A DNA stretch of 64,000 bases from contig OX442317.1 of the NCBI GenBank assembly GCA_949358305.1, positions 11,040,186 to 11,104,185 of the forward strand, written 5' to 3'. This DNA is from Strigamia acuminata (taxonomy: Eukaryota > Arthropoda > Chilopoda > Geophilomorpha > Linotaeniidae). The position numbers were made by a program, and so were the translations under genes. The notes beneath the pieces are model-generated. The model did not search any database. It had not been told where the DNA came from and was given only the letters and a program-made list of their open reading frames with translations. Positions within the stretch are counted from its first letter, which is position 1; each line of letters opens with the position of its first letter. Of the stretch, positions 33,630-42,834 are shown piece by piece.

Positions 33630-35312
33630 ATGTTAAAATTACTTTTGTTCGTACTAACTATTGTTCTGATCATCTACTTGTTAATAAATTTGCTTTTTAA
33701 ACACCAGTTGTTGAATTGTGACGATTCGTTGTTAAGACAAAAAGATAATCAATTACCAATTCCATATAATTTAAAATACGTATTTAATGAAGAAAATGGT
33801 TTTGAATGTTCAAATTTAACAAAATGCGATTTGAGGGATCCTAAATCATGTTTTTATTGCAACGGGACTGGGTTTAGATGTAAACACTTTTCAAGTCCTG
33901 AGATCATGGAAGATTCCAGCATCAAATCTAGACGGTACACTATTCCGAAAAACAAACTGAAAACTGAAGGCTACTGTATAAAACATCGCAGATGCAATCC
34001 ACACACAGGCGATCGAATTTTGGTCAAACTGCCTGATGGATCGGTTGATTATATGTGTAAATGCAAACACCCCAAATTGGTAGACAAAGCTAATCTGTTT
34101 GGAGATTGTAATTTGATAAAGGCTTGCGGAGTTAAAGGTATTCTAATAAATAAAAACAGTGGAAACCCGATCAAGTTGGGAAATGAAGTAGACTTTGACC
34201 CTTACACAGAAGGTTCCTGCAAATGCCCAGACGGGTTGAAAAATCAGTTTACTGGAAACATTGGACCTGAATGTACACCGATACACGTCAAAGAGTTAGC
34301 TGCTTGTCATAATAATACTTACATCGATAAAAAAATGCTATGTAATTGTCCGAAAGGCTATGTTTCGAGCAATCATTTTTCAGAACTAAAAAAAGTAGGT
34401 TATGTTCAAGATGTAGCTAATATTTTTACTAAACCCCAATGCATTCGCAAACCATGTCAATGGGATATCGTAATACCAAAAAAATACAGTTTTGATAATT
34501 CCTTTGTCGAATCTATTGGGTGCGTGTGTGACTATAAAAAAGGCTGGGTTGGTGTTAGAATAGAAGAGCATTCAAAAAACTTCGATATCCTTAGCTGGGT
34601 GGATACGACCCATTATAATGCGTGTGTACATATAGCAACAACAGATGCTGGTCGTCCTCACGAATCACTTACATTTTTTTATTGGAAGCAAGGAATTTTC
34701 ACCAAACATAAATACAACGAAGAGGATCTAAATGACTGGGTTTTTGATATCATCGTTAATAATCACCCCAATAAATCATCGCGAGATGAAGAGAGACATA
34801 GGCGCCGAGAGACGTACGGCAAATTTGCTGATAAGTTTGAACATGAAAGTATATGGATTCTCGAGCAACTATACAATGATGGTGTGACTCCATATTCCCC
34901 CGAATGCTATTACATGAAAGCCATAAATAAATACCACACAAAAGGAGATAAGATTAAACTCACAACTTATCGCAATGAGACCGGGTTTAATGTGAGTTTA
35001 TTTGCAGACTGGACTAATTCCAGCAACACAGTTTTAAATATAGGAAAATGTGAGAACAAGCACCCAATGCAAGTTTTATGTTTCACTGGTAACCGATATA
35101 TACATATGTTTGTATTAAATCCAAACGCAGTGAGAAAACATGTCAAAAGCGGTGATCCACCCAATTACGGATCTATTAAAATAATCGAATTCGATGATAG
35201 GATTGAAATCCAAAACACCTATAAAATTCTTCCCTTCAAAGCTGAGATGGCGCTTCAAATGGTTGACGTTCCTTCTAAAGGAACATGGGGTTTCTGGAGT
35301 GAAAATCCGTAA
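33630..35312 (+). CDS. pif-1: PIF-1, per os infectivity factor (nudivirus/baculovirus-type envelope entry protein)
   Basis: PIF-1 is part of the envelope complex by which nudiviruses and baculoviruses enter gut cells. This 560-residue protein has the family's length and layout: an N-terminal anchor (LLLFVLTIVLIIYLLINLLF, residues ~3-22), then a Cys-rich ectodomain with the ordered pairs CxxxxxCxxC (SCFYCNGTGFRC), YCIKHRRCNPHTGDRIL, CKCKHPKLV and FGDCN, and a less Cys-rich C-terminal half with FFYWKQG. The ATG at 33630 is preferred over an upstream in-frame TTG at 33543 because it places the anchor at the N-terminus. The frame is complete and intronless. It is flanked by the two long membrane proteins of the viral block. 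Confidence 0.9.
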   Translation: MLKLLLFVLTIVLIIYLLINLLFKHQLLNCDDSLLRQKDNQLPIPYNLKYVFNEENGFECSNLTKCDLRDPKSCFYCNGTGFRCKHFSSPEIMEDSSIKSRRYTIPKNKLKTEGYCIKHRRCNPHTGDRILVKLPDGSVDYMCKCKHPKLVDKANLFGDCNLIKACGVKGILINKNSGNPIKLGNEVDFDPYTEGSCKCPDGLKNQFTGNIGPECTPIHVKELAACHNNTYIDKKMLCNCPKGYVSSNHFSELKKVGYVQDVANIFTKPQCIRKPCQWDIVIPKKYSFDNSFVESIGCVCDYKKGWVGVRIEEHSKNFDILSWVDTTHYNACVHIATTDAGRPHESLTFFYWKQGIFTKHKYNEEDLNDWVFDIIVNNHPNKSSRDEERHRRRETYGKFADKFEHESIWILEQLYNDGVTPYSPECYYMKAINKYHTKGDKIKLTTYRNETGFNVSLFADWTNSSNTVLNIGKCENKHPMQVLCFTGNRYIHMFVLNPNAVRKHVKSGDPPNYGSIKIIEFDDRIEIQNTYKILPFKAEMALQMVDVPSKGTWGFWSENP

Positions 35313-36076
35313 ATGTAATAACGGAGACATTTTAAAAATATGATATGATATACCGCTGTGCGGGTTATTTCCGGAGATTATGAGATCACGAGTAGATAGA
35401 CCCCCTAATAGCCGGTTGTTAGTGATTGTGTTGCAATTCCGAATCATTTAAATTGGGTTTATATGTTTCAGTACTGTATTTGTTTAAGGTTGGGTGTTTG
35501 TCTTATTGTAATTTATAAATACACTGCCCAACTTCCTTTAAGAATTATCAAAAGTCATGATAAAGTTAATTCTGAAGCACACACTTTTGTACAAAACACA
35601 TTTTCTTTACGATTTGGCATTTTTAGTTTGCATTACATCTGTGAAAACTGGCGTTTTACTCCAAGTTCACATTCCCTTTACTGTGTCAGTCAGTCATTTG
35701 TTTGTTATTTTTATATTCAATATTGTTTACATTTAATATTTGTTCTTTATAAAATTTTATTATAATAATTTAGTGTCAATATTAACCTTCATTTATATCT
35801 TTTAAATAATTGGATTAGATTTGTTGTTACTCAACTCGGTTTCAGCTCCCCACTTTGGAACACAGCTGAAGCCAATTAACAGATTAGTGTTGCTCCAATA
35901 GGAGCTCCTCTTGTATACATTTTTGGAGACAATTAAGTTTAACCCAGTGAATATGCAGCTCGTTTCAATTTTTTTCAAATTTACATTTCCAATTCCAAGA
36001 AGCCAGAAACTTTTAACAATACCAACTGAACGCTTGGAATCAACAACATCGGACACACATTTAAACATATTTCAAA
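35313..36076. other. Intergenic region between convergent viral-type genes
   Basis: No supported gene. A 100-codon plus-strand frame at 35463-35765 is rich in hydrophobic residues, but its start is arbitrary and it shows no motif. Confidence 0.4.
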
Positions 36077-39000
36077 TCAAAAAAATAATATTGACAATCT
36101 CAATTTAGCACTAGCAAAGTCTATCTTAGTAACCCTTTTATATGCGTTCAACGTAAACATCGGTACAATAGAACGGTTTGTAGATGTTATTGATACGTCT
36201 GCTTCAAATTTTATTTCAACAACTATTTTTTCTGACGGTTCTATTATAAATTGTTGGACTTCAGATAAATATTGTAGTATTGGCACAAACCGTATTGTTT
36301 TATTAAACGTTTTAGTTCCAACACTATAAATAATCTTTAAATTACAAGAACCTATAGTTATCTGGCAGTAACAGTTAAATGTAATCATGACATTTGTTTT
36401 ATTATTACTATCAAGCTCTTTTTGAAGTAATGTTTGACGTCTATTTTGACCCATAACAAAAGTATAAACTGTGTCGTATATCTCTTGAATCAGTACCGGA
36501 GCTTTTATGATTTTGTCTGCGTTTATCCATTCGGGTTTGCGTTTGTTTTCCGAATACACTAATACTAACTCATCATCCTTATTTAGAGGAGGCACAGCAT
36601 TGTTAACAAAAGTATCGTATATTGATTTCCACTTCAGCGATGTATCATAGACTAGAACAGATGATTCACTAGGTCTAGTAGGGAATTCATACGTGCTATC
36701 AGATTGTAACTGTCTCGTGCTGTGATTAAATGTGACAAGTGCTCTTGTAGCTCGACTGTTAGTTGATGTCAAACCTGATAAAATTGCAATACTTTCGATA
36801 GTGCTTTTGTCTAGCAGACACAATTCTTTCTGATCGTTAAATCCTAGGATATGCGTAATGTGTTTATTTGAAGGAGGTTGAATTTGAAAAAAGTTTAGAG
36901 ACTTTTCTTTCCATCCAATTAATCCCATACTTTCTGTGCTTGGGATTTCTACTCCTTTCACTTTATTATCTGCATGAGTTATTATTAGAATACTTTTTTT
37001 GTCGATAGGTTTTGCCGTAAAAGTTTTTAAAAACTCTGTATAAGGTGTAAAATACTGCACAAATGAGGATACGAAAAGTTCATTTAAACTTATGAAGGTT
37101 ATTTTCATCTGATGATCTAGAGTCAAAACAGACTCTTTTTTTGGAGAATGTAGTTCATTTAATTCTAACATATTAGTAGCTCTATTATAAATAATAATAG
37201 ACGAATCGCTTGAAATTTTGTCTGATGTTGCGACAGGGATCTTAGACAATTTATCACTTTCAACAGAAAGTAAAAACGCTGGCAAAGCTGTGGAAATGCT
37301 AGCAGGAGAATCTGCTTGAATGTCGTCTGATGTGATCCAACTCAGTAAGTTTTGTTTCAAACCTAAAAAATATTGTTTCTCAATGGTCGGGATTGGAGGA
37401 ATTTTGTACATCGCATGCTTTATAAAGATTTTCTTTTTTTCATCGTACAACACGATTGGTAAAGCTGTATCCGCCACGGTGATCAACTTGAACCTTGAAG
37501 AAACGTTCTTTTCAATTTCAGTTTCCACATTTATCCAGCTAAGTTCGTTATTAGAATTGACACTTATACAATCATTTTTTTGACGTTGCGAAAAAAAATC
37601 GTTAGCTAAGTTCCAACCAGCTTCTATATTTTTGGTTTTTGTGTTATAAAATATCAGCACATTGTTTTGTGGTAAATTTCCCAAAAATTTTGTCCACAAG
37701 TTTTCCTCATACTTCACAAGATTTAATTGGTTTGTATCGGTAATACCTATCAACGATTTTGTTGTCGTAGCTTCCTTTGCAATAATAGGCACAATTTTTT
37801 CATTTTTAATCATAGCGAAAATTATATCAGTCTGTTTAGTATCGTCTGGAAGTTTTATTATAAGCTCAGATATGGTCTTAGACAAAACTGGCGACCGTAA
37901 CCCTAAAGACCCGTCCGTCAATACGGTCAACACGTCTCCTGGCTTACCATCGGATAGGGATATTTGCATCGATGCTTTCATTAGATTTTTAGAACTTTTA
38001 TCCATCAATGCGAAATATCCAGAATTGTATTCGGCATCTTTATTATATTGACTGACTGTTTGCCAGTTGAAATCATCTTTGAGTTTACATAAATATTGAG
38101 ATGTGTCCTTATCAACAGGGTTTTTTATCAATTCAAATTTCTTATCCTGACAGTTGTATAATACTAGTTTACTTTCTCCGGAGGCATCTGATCTCAAATT
38201 TTCAAGTAAGAAATCTACCGCTTTATTGACTTCAGAAAGTGGATACCAACTAAGTTGTTTATTTTCGTCATAACTCAAGAAATTTCTATCAATTATATCT
38301 GGGATATCAGGTAAAAAACTGTGCAGTGTTTCATCATCTACCGATTTGTAAAGAACTATTTCATCTTCATCGGTCGCACCAAGTGTGTAACTCGGGATAG
38401 TGTCAATTTTCTTTAAGTATTCTATTTTCAACTTATTTAGCGTAATATCAAACTGTACCAAATGAGGAATGGGTTTAACAACTTCGTCGGGGTCTGCTAC
38501 TGATACATTACCAATCGGCGGAAGTAAGTATAAATCATTATTGTGTAAGGTAATTACATTACCTTCATTGTTGTTAGTATTTTTGTTTAATTTAATAGAC
38601 GACACTATCCCGTTATTTAAATCGAGAGTTAGAAACGCAGCATCGGACAAATTTAAGTTCACTAAAGGATTAATATTTAAGAGTCTCAAATTATTGGCTA
38701 TCATCGTATCGCAAGACATTGTACCATCTCTACATGTAACCGATTCACTAAACGTCAGATTTTTACCGTTGTCACCTAAGATACATACAGAATTAGGAAT
38801 TAACGTTTCAGGAAAACGTGTTGCGTCTATAATAAACTTATCATCAGCAAAAGTAATTCGTTTTACATCTAACGTGTCACCACCAATGATTTTGACTTCC
38901 TTCGAGGAAGTTAGTTTCGAATTTACAAAAAAAGCCACTTCATTATGACGCTTTTTCTTGGAAACAATCTCGTGCCAATAATATTGTCGTCTGCTTTCCC

Positions 39001-39154
39001 AAAACCCGTATAATGCTAAAGAGATTAAGATCAACAAAACCGGGAATACATGTGATGAGTTGGGAGTTTTAATGGATGCTAATTGTGGTACAATCCTAGA
39101 CTTAGGTTGTGATTTAACAACTTTAGTCTTTGGTGTTATTATTCGTCTATTCAT
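36077..39154 (-). CDS. Large single-pass membrane protein with Trp-containing repeats, fibre-like, virus-type (1025 aa)
   Basis: ATG at 39154. The N-terminus is a basic cytoplasmic tail (about 35 residues) followed by one transmembrane helix (HVFPVLLILISLALYGFW). The ectodomain consists of many copies of a loose ~45-80-residue repeat with the pattern LVxYD..(K/N).L.W....D/EI (for example ENKQLSWYPLSEV, NNELSWINVETEI, QNLLSWITSDDI, SLKWKSIYDTF, KPEWINADKI). This pattern is like that of trimeric tail-fibre shafts. The last ~130 residues form a separate beta-rich domain with a few Cys. The same architecture is seen in the protein at 28676-31663. I infer a virion surface fibre; no family name is recognised. 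The frame is intact over 3 kb. Confidence 0.72.
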   Translation of the reverse strand: MNRRIITPKTKVVKSQPKSRIVPQLASIKTPNSSHVFPVLLILISLALYGFWESRRQYYWHEIVSKKKRHNEVAFFVNSKLTSSKEVKIIGGDTLDVKRITFADDKFIIDATRFPETLIPNSVCILGDNGKNLTFSESVTCRDGTMSCDTMIANNLRLLNINPLVNLNLSDAAFLTLDLNNGIVSSIKLNKNTNNNEGNVITLHNNDLYLLPPIGNVSVADPDEVVKPIPHLVQFDITLNKLKIEYLKKIDTIPSYTLGATDEDEIVLYKSVDDETLHSFLPDIPDIIDRNFLSYDENKQLSWYPLSEVNKAVDFLLENLRSDASGESKLVLYNCQDKKFELIKNPVDKDTSQYLCKLKDDFNWQTVSQYNKDAEYNSGYFALMDKSSKNLMKASMQISLSDGKPGDVLTVLTDGSLGLRSPVLSKTISELIIKLPDDTKQTDIIFAMIKNEKIVPIIAKEATTTKSLIGITDTNQLNLVKYEENLWTKFLGNLPQNNVLIFYNTKTKNIEAGWNLANDFFSQRQKNDCISVNSNNELSWINVETEIEKNVSSRFKLITVADTALPIVLYDEKKKIFIKHAMYKIPPIPTIEKQYFLGLKQNLLSWITSDDIQADSPASISTALPAFLLSVESDKLSKIPVATSDKISSDSSIIIYNRATNMLELNELHSPKKESVLTLDHQMKITFISLNELFVSSFVQYFTPYTEFLKTFTAKPIDKKSILIITHADNKVKGVEIPSTESMGLIGWKEKSLNFFQIQPPSNKHITHILGFNDQKELCLLDKSTIESIAILSGLTSTNSRATRALVTFNHSTRQLQSDSTYEFPTRPSESSVLVYDTSLKWKSIYDTFVNNAVPPLNKDDELVLVYSENKRKPEWINADKIIKAPVLIQEIYDTVYTFVMGQNRRQTLLQKELDSNNKTNVMITFNCYCQITIGSCNLKIIYSVGTKTFNKTIRFVPILQYLSEVQQFIIEPSEKIVVEIKFEADVSITSTNRSIVPMFTLNAYKRVTKIDFASAKLRLSILFF

Positions 39155-39239
39155 ATTTTTAAGTTACCTGGACATAATATAGTTGTGACGTAAATTTATT
39201 TACTTTATATTTAAAATCAACTTCTTTTTTATAAAATAA

Positions 39240-39332
39240 GAAGTGAATTATGAATTACAGTACACTTTAATTAAATAGTACACTTTAATTACATAGTACA
39301 CTTTAATTACATAGTACACTTTAATTACAATA
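39240..39332. repeat. 18-bp direct repeats, four copies
   Basis: AGTACACTTTAATTAcAT occurs four times in tandem just upstream of the 1025-aa gene. It could be part of its promoter region or a simple repeat. Confidence 0.8.
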
Positions 39333-39482
39333 CAAATGTATTAGAATATCGTCAAATCGTGGAATATCCAAAAAATGTCATTTCTTTTTGTTTATGAAAA
39401 ATAAGGTCGGGTTGTTATTCTAGATTGTGTTTCACACAACTTGGTACCTTGGTTGTTAATATGAAATTATCAACTTAGAGAC

Positions 39483-39692
39483 TGTTGGGAAGTTTAATGT
39501 GGAAAATCACCACTTGATGTCATTAATAGTGTAGCTTGTGCAGTTTTTTTTGCTTGTGTATCCTGTGGTGACAATCATACCATATATGGAGTGCTCACTT
39601 CCTGTGTTCCCCACTCATCTGCTCAATGTACAACTGTGAGGACGCATTGATTTTGTATTAAACTACATTGATTTATCTTTGGATTCATAACA
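39483..39692 (+). repeat. 5' LTR of the copia element
   Basis: It begins TGTTGGGAAG and ends CATAACA; it is preceded by target duplication GAGAC and followed by the tRNA primer site. Confidence 0.95.
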
Positions 39693-40036
39693 AATGGTAG
39701 CAGAGAGGAAGGTTGAACAATCATCAGCCACATTGAATTGAAGAAAAACGGTATTGAGACCGAAAAACAAGAAGTTTTGAGCAGATTTGAGGCGAGGTTG
39801 AAAAGCAACCACGAGGCGAAAACCGCGAGTAACGACGCGCCATCTTGAAGAGCACGATACGAGACGACGAGAAGCAACTTCAACAAAGACTGTGAGCAAC
39901 AATTCAATTCGAGGTGAATTAAACAATATTGAGATTGTACCGGTAATTGGAGTTTGGCTAACATTGAGCCACTAAATGATGCGAATTATTTCCTATGGGA
40001 ATCGAGAGTGGAGGGAATTCTTAGAGCCAAGAAATT

Positions 40037-40798
40037 GTGGAAAGAAGTAATAATTGGAGCCGAACCGCAGCGAGGAGTTCAAGGAGAACCGGATTTTGCC
40101 ACAAAAGTGAGAAGGTTGACGCAACACAGTACCAGGAACTGCTGGGCAAGATGATGTACCTTGCCACACACACGAGACCAGACCTGAGTTTCCCGATGAG
40201 CCTGTTATCTCAGTATAACAAGGACCCACGCAAAATCCATTTTATCGCATTGAAACGAGTATTGAGATACTTGAAAGGGACGATCGATTACAAGCTCAGT
40301 TACGGAGGAGAAGAGAGCCACATCCACGGCTACTCGGACGCGAGTTGGGACCGGACATCGAACGCACGATCATTCTCCGGATTCATCACACTTGACGGAA
40401 GTTGGATTATTAACTGGAAGTGCCAGAAACAGGCGATTGTCGCAATGTCGAGTACAGAGAGTGAGCTCTTGGCGCTGACCGAAGGAGTACGAGAATTAAT
40501 TTGGTTGAAACAACTCGCGATTGGACTAAATGGAGAAGTCGACGACAGAGAGACCACGACGATGCACTGTGATAGTTTGAATGCAGTAAAACTGTTGCGA
40601 GGCGGTGCACAGAAGACGAGGACCAAGCACTTAAATCGCAAAGTGCATTTCATCAAACAAGAGATCGAGGATGGAAACGTTATCGTGGAACATGTCCCAA
40701 GCGAGGACATGTTGGCGGACTTTCTAACGAAGCCTTTAGCCGGACCTGCACTAAACGGAATATTAGAAGCACTAGGACTAAAGACTGTGGGGGAATAA
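40037..40798 (+). pseudogene. Copia RNase H domain (remnant of pol)
   Basis: From about residue 30 this frame reads as the end of a copia polyprotein: YQELLGKMMYLATHTRPDLS, then the RNase H acids in YSDASWD, SSTESELLAL and MHCDS, and the tail HVPSEDMLADFLTKPL. The frame differs from that of the gag fragment upstream, so the deletion junction also broke the reading frame. It cannot support transposition alone. Confidence 0.9.
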
Positions 40799-40935
40799 TA
40801 ACATTATTGTGTGCAGTGCTTAATTTTAATTTGTTTGAATTGTTAGTTATCAATCACAGTGAGAATAGAAGTGTATTATGTGTTTATTGAGAAGTGTTTT
40901 TGTAACGAAATCGAATTGTTGATTTTGGGGGAATT

Positions 40936-41143
40936 TGTTGGGAAGTTTAATGTGGAAAATCACCACTTGATGTCATTAATAGTGTAGCTTGTGCAGTTTT
41001 TTGCTTGTGTATCCTGTGGTGACAATCATACCATATATGGAGTGCTCACTTCCTGTGTTCCCCACTCATCTGCTCAATGTACAACTGTGAGGACGCATTG
41101 ATTTTGTATTAAACTACATTGATTTATCTTTGGATTCATAACA
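40936..41143 (+). repeat. 3' LTR of the copia element
   Basis: Preceded by a purine-rich tract with GGGGGAA, which fits the polypurine tract, and followed by target duplication GAGAC. Confidence 0.95.
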
Positions 41144-41147
41144 GAGA

Positions 41148-41837
41148 CTAATGCAACTGTTCGTAATATGCATGGAATTCTCTCAATAGTTTATGCAACT
41201 TCTTTATAGAAGTAGGAATCATACTTACCGAGGTAGCAGGAGATGTATATGACATGTTTTTTGGATAAAACACTAAACACATATTTTCATTTATTCCAAT
41301 GTTCACCATTTCATACAAAAAGTTTTTCCATGTGATCTCTTCACTTTCTTCAAACAATGGATTATATGCAATTAGAAAACTTAATGGTTTTAAAAATTCC
41401 TGAGATACGGTTTTATCGATCATTATACAGTTAAGCTTTGTAAATATAAATTCTATCTCTTTATCAATACATTCCATTAGCCAATCTTCTATGTCATGGT
41501 ATATATTTTCGATTAATTTATCGTTATTAATGATATGACGGTTGTTTTCAACTAGCGAAATTATATTTTCAAAATTATGAACCGTGCTGTGTGTGAAATA
41601 TGTCTCAAAACTAATATTGTCATGTGAACCTTTTAATCTTAGAAATCTATAAGCGGCTGCCGTTTTAACCAACTTATAGTAATCATCCATTGCAAAATTA
41701 TTAATCACTCCTGGGATTACACGATTTCGCATGTTGTGTATAAAAACATTTTCATGACCTACAACACTCTGTAAACTTTCTGTAACCGTTAACAACAGAT
41801 CAATAAATTTTGCTTTAAAGTCATTGAAGGTTAACAT
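41148..41837 (-). CDS. Hypothetical virus-type protein (229 aa)
   Basis: ATG at 41837 and stop TAG at 41150-41148. The protein is mostly helical with few Cys and no signal peptide or transmembrane segment; notable words are NVFIHNMRNRVIPGVINNFA and DIEDWLMECIDKEIEFIF. I do not recognise it. Position (between the fibre-like gene and LEF-8), AT-rich codon use and lack of introns suggest a gene of the integrated virus, perhaps one of its conserved but rapidly evolving genes. The copia element inserted directly after its stop codon: the 5-bp target overlaps the last base of the stop, so the coding sequence survived but its 3' untranslated region was displaced by 1.7 kb. Confidence 0.65.
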   Translation of the reverse strand: MLTFNDFKAKFIDLLLTVTESLQSVVGHENVFIHNMRNRVIPGVINNFAMDDYYKLVKTAAAYRFLRLKGSHDNISFETYFTHSTVHNFENIISLVENNRHIINNDKLIENIYHDIEDWLMECIDKEIEFIFTKLNCIMIDKTVSQEFLKPLSFLIAYNPLFEESEEITWKNFLYEMVNIGINENMCLVFYPKNMSYTSPATSVSMIPTSIKKLHKLLREFHAYYEQLH

Positions 41838-41869
41838 GATGTGTGGAATAGTTTTCTTCTGCTAATAGC

Positions 41870-41880
41870 TTTTTTATATA
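41870..41880 (-). promoter_or_regulatory. Possible TATA box of the 229-aa gene
   Basis: On the minus strand this reads TATATAAAAAA, 33 bases before the ATG at 41837. The spacing allows a very short leader. AT-rich context makes chance occurrence possible. Confidence 0.35.
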
Positions 41881-42238
41881 CAGGGTATTTTATTTTAAGA
41901 GTTTGTAGATGTAAAATCTGAAGGATTTGATTTATTTGATTAAGCATTTTAATTTGTGTTTTTGAGAGATTCAATTTATATTATTCAAATAATTGCACCG
42001 TTTATTTCAATTGCTTTTACGAGTCACTAATATTGTTTTTAACTTCAGGGTATTCACTTGAGTACCCTTCGAATGTAAATTAGGTACCACCAAGGTTCTC
42101 CTATTCTCCAATTCTCATAATTCACGTGTGGGGTGAATTCTTGGGATTTTAACCCGTTTTAACACTTTTTTTTGGCGTTTATTTTGAAATCAAATAGATC
42201 GACGGAAGCACATAAAAAATGTAAGTACATTTAAATTA

Positions 42239-42289
<51 letters not shown>

Positions 42290-42834
42290 TTATTTATTAA
42301 AATAAATAAATAATAATTTAAATAGATTATCAAAACCATGATTCTGTAATCAAGGTTTTGAAATAGGATTTTGATAATTCGGAATTGAACGCGCCTAATG
42401 CATTTTGGAATGTATTGTAATTGCAATGAACTGTATATATTATTATTATAAACAAATGTTACATAATCCGTGCTTTAATTAAACGAATACTGGTAAATCT
42501 AATTAAAAATAATAAGAACAAATAGAAATATTATAAAGCCATATTTAAGTCAAGCATGTGTGCATCTCAAACATTTGCATGGGTTAACTCCACACACTGT
42601 GTCCCATGTCTGCGCATTGTGACTTCAGCCATAAAACACACATAAAACATACTGTTTTCCATCACGCCCACACATTGTGACTTAAGCTTGCCCATTGGAC
42701 ATATTGTATTTCAGGTCCGCGCATTGTGACACAAGATTTACCCGTAAAGGGTACGTACCTTACAGCCATTGTTTTTCATAATCACCATCTAATATCTAGG
42801 TAAACATACCCAACCAGCTAATTTTGTTTTGAAG
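41881..42834. other. Intergenic region with a TTTA microsatellite
   Basis: A (TTTA)n tract followed by its near-inverted form lies at about 42238-42320, and could fold into a hairpin. Related phrases containing GCGCATTGTGACT or ACATTGTGACTTAAGC recur at 42600-42730. No gene is seen. Confidence 0.5.

Larger units (their letters stand above)
39483..41143 (+). mobile_element. Copia (Ty1/copia) retrotransposon, internally deleted, with both LTRs
   Basis: The LTRs are 39483-39692 (210 bp) and 40936-41143 (208 bp) and differ essentially by two T residues in one T-run. They begin TGTTGGGAAG and end in ATTCATAACA. The target duplication GAGAC is at 39478-39482 and 41144-41148. A primer-binding site TGGTAGCAGAG at 39695-39705 complements the 3' end of initiator methionine tRNA. 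Inside, a gag start (NYFLWESRVEGILRAKKLWK) is joined near 40105 to the RNase H end of pol, so protease, integrase and most of reverse transcriptase are missing. The insertion is recent and non-autonomous. Confidence 0.95.

Noticed and set aside
35463-35765. 100-codon hydrophobic plus-strand frame
   Set aside because: AT-rich DNA gives Phe/Leu/Tyr-rich frames by chance; no signal or start context.
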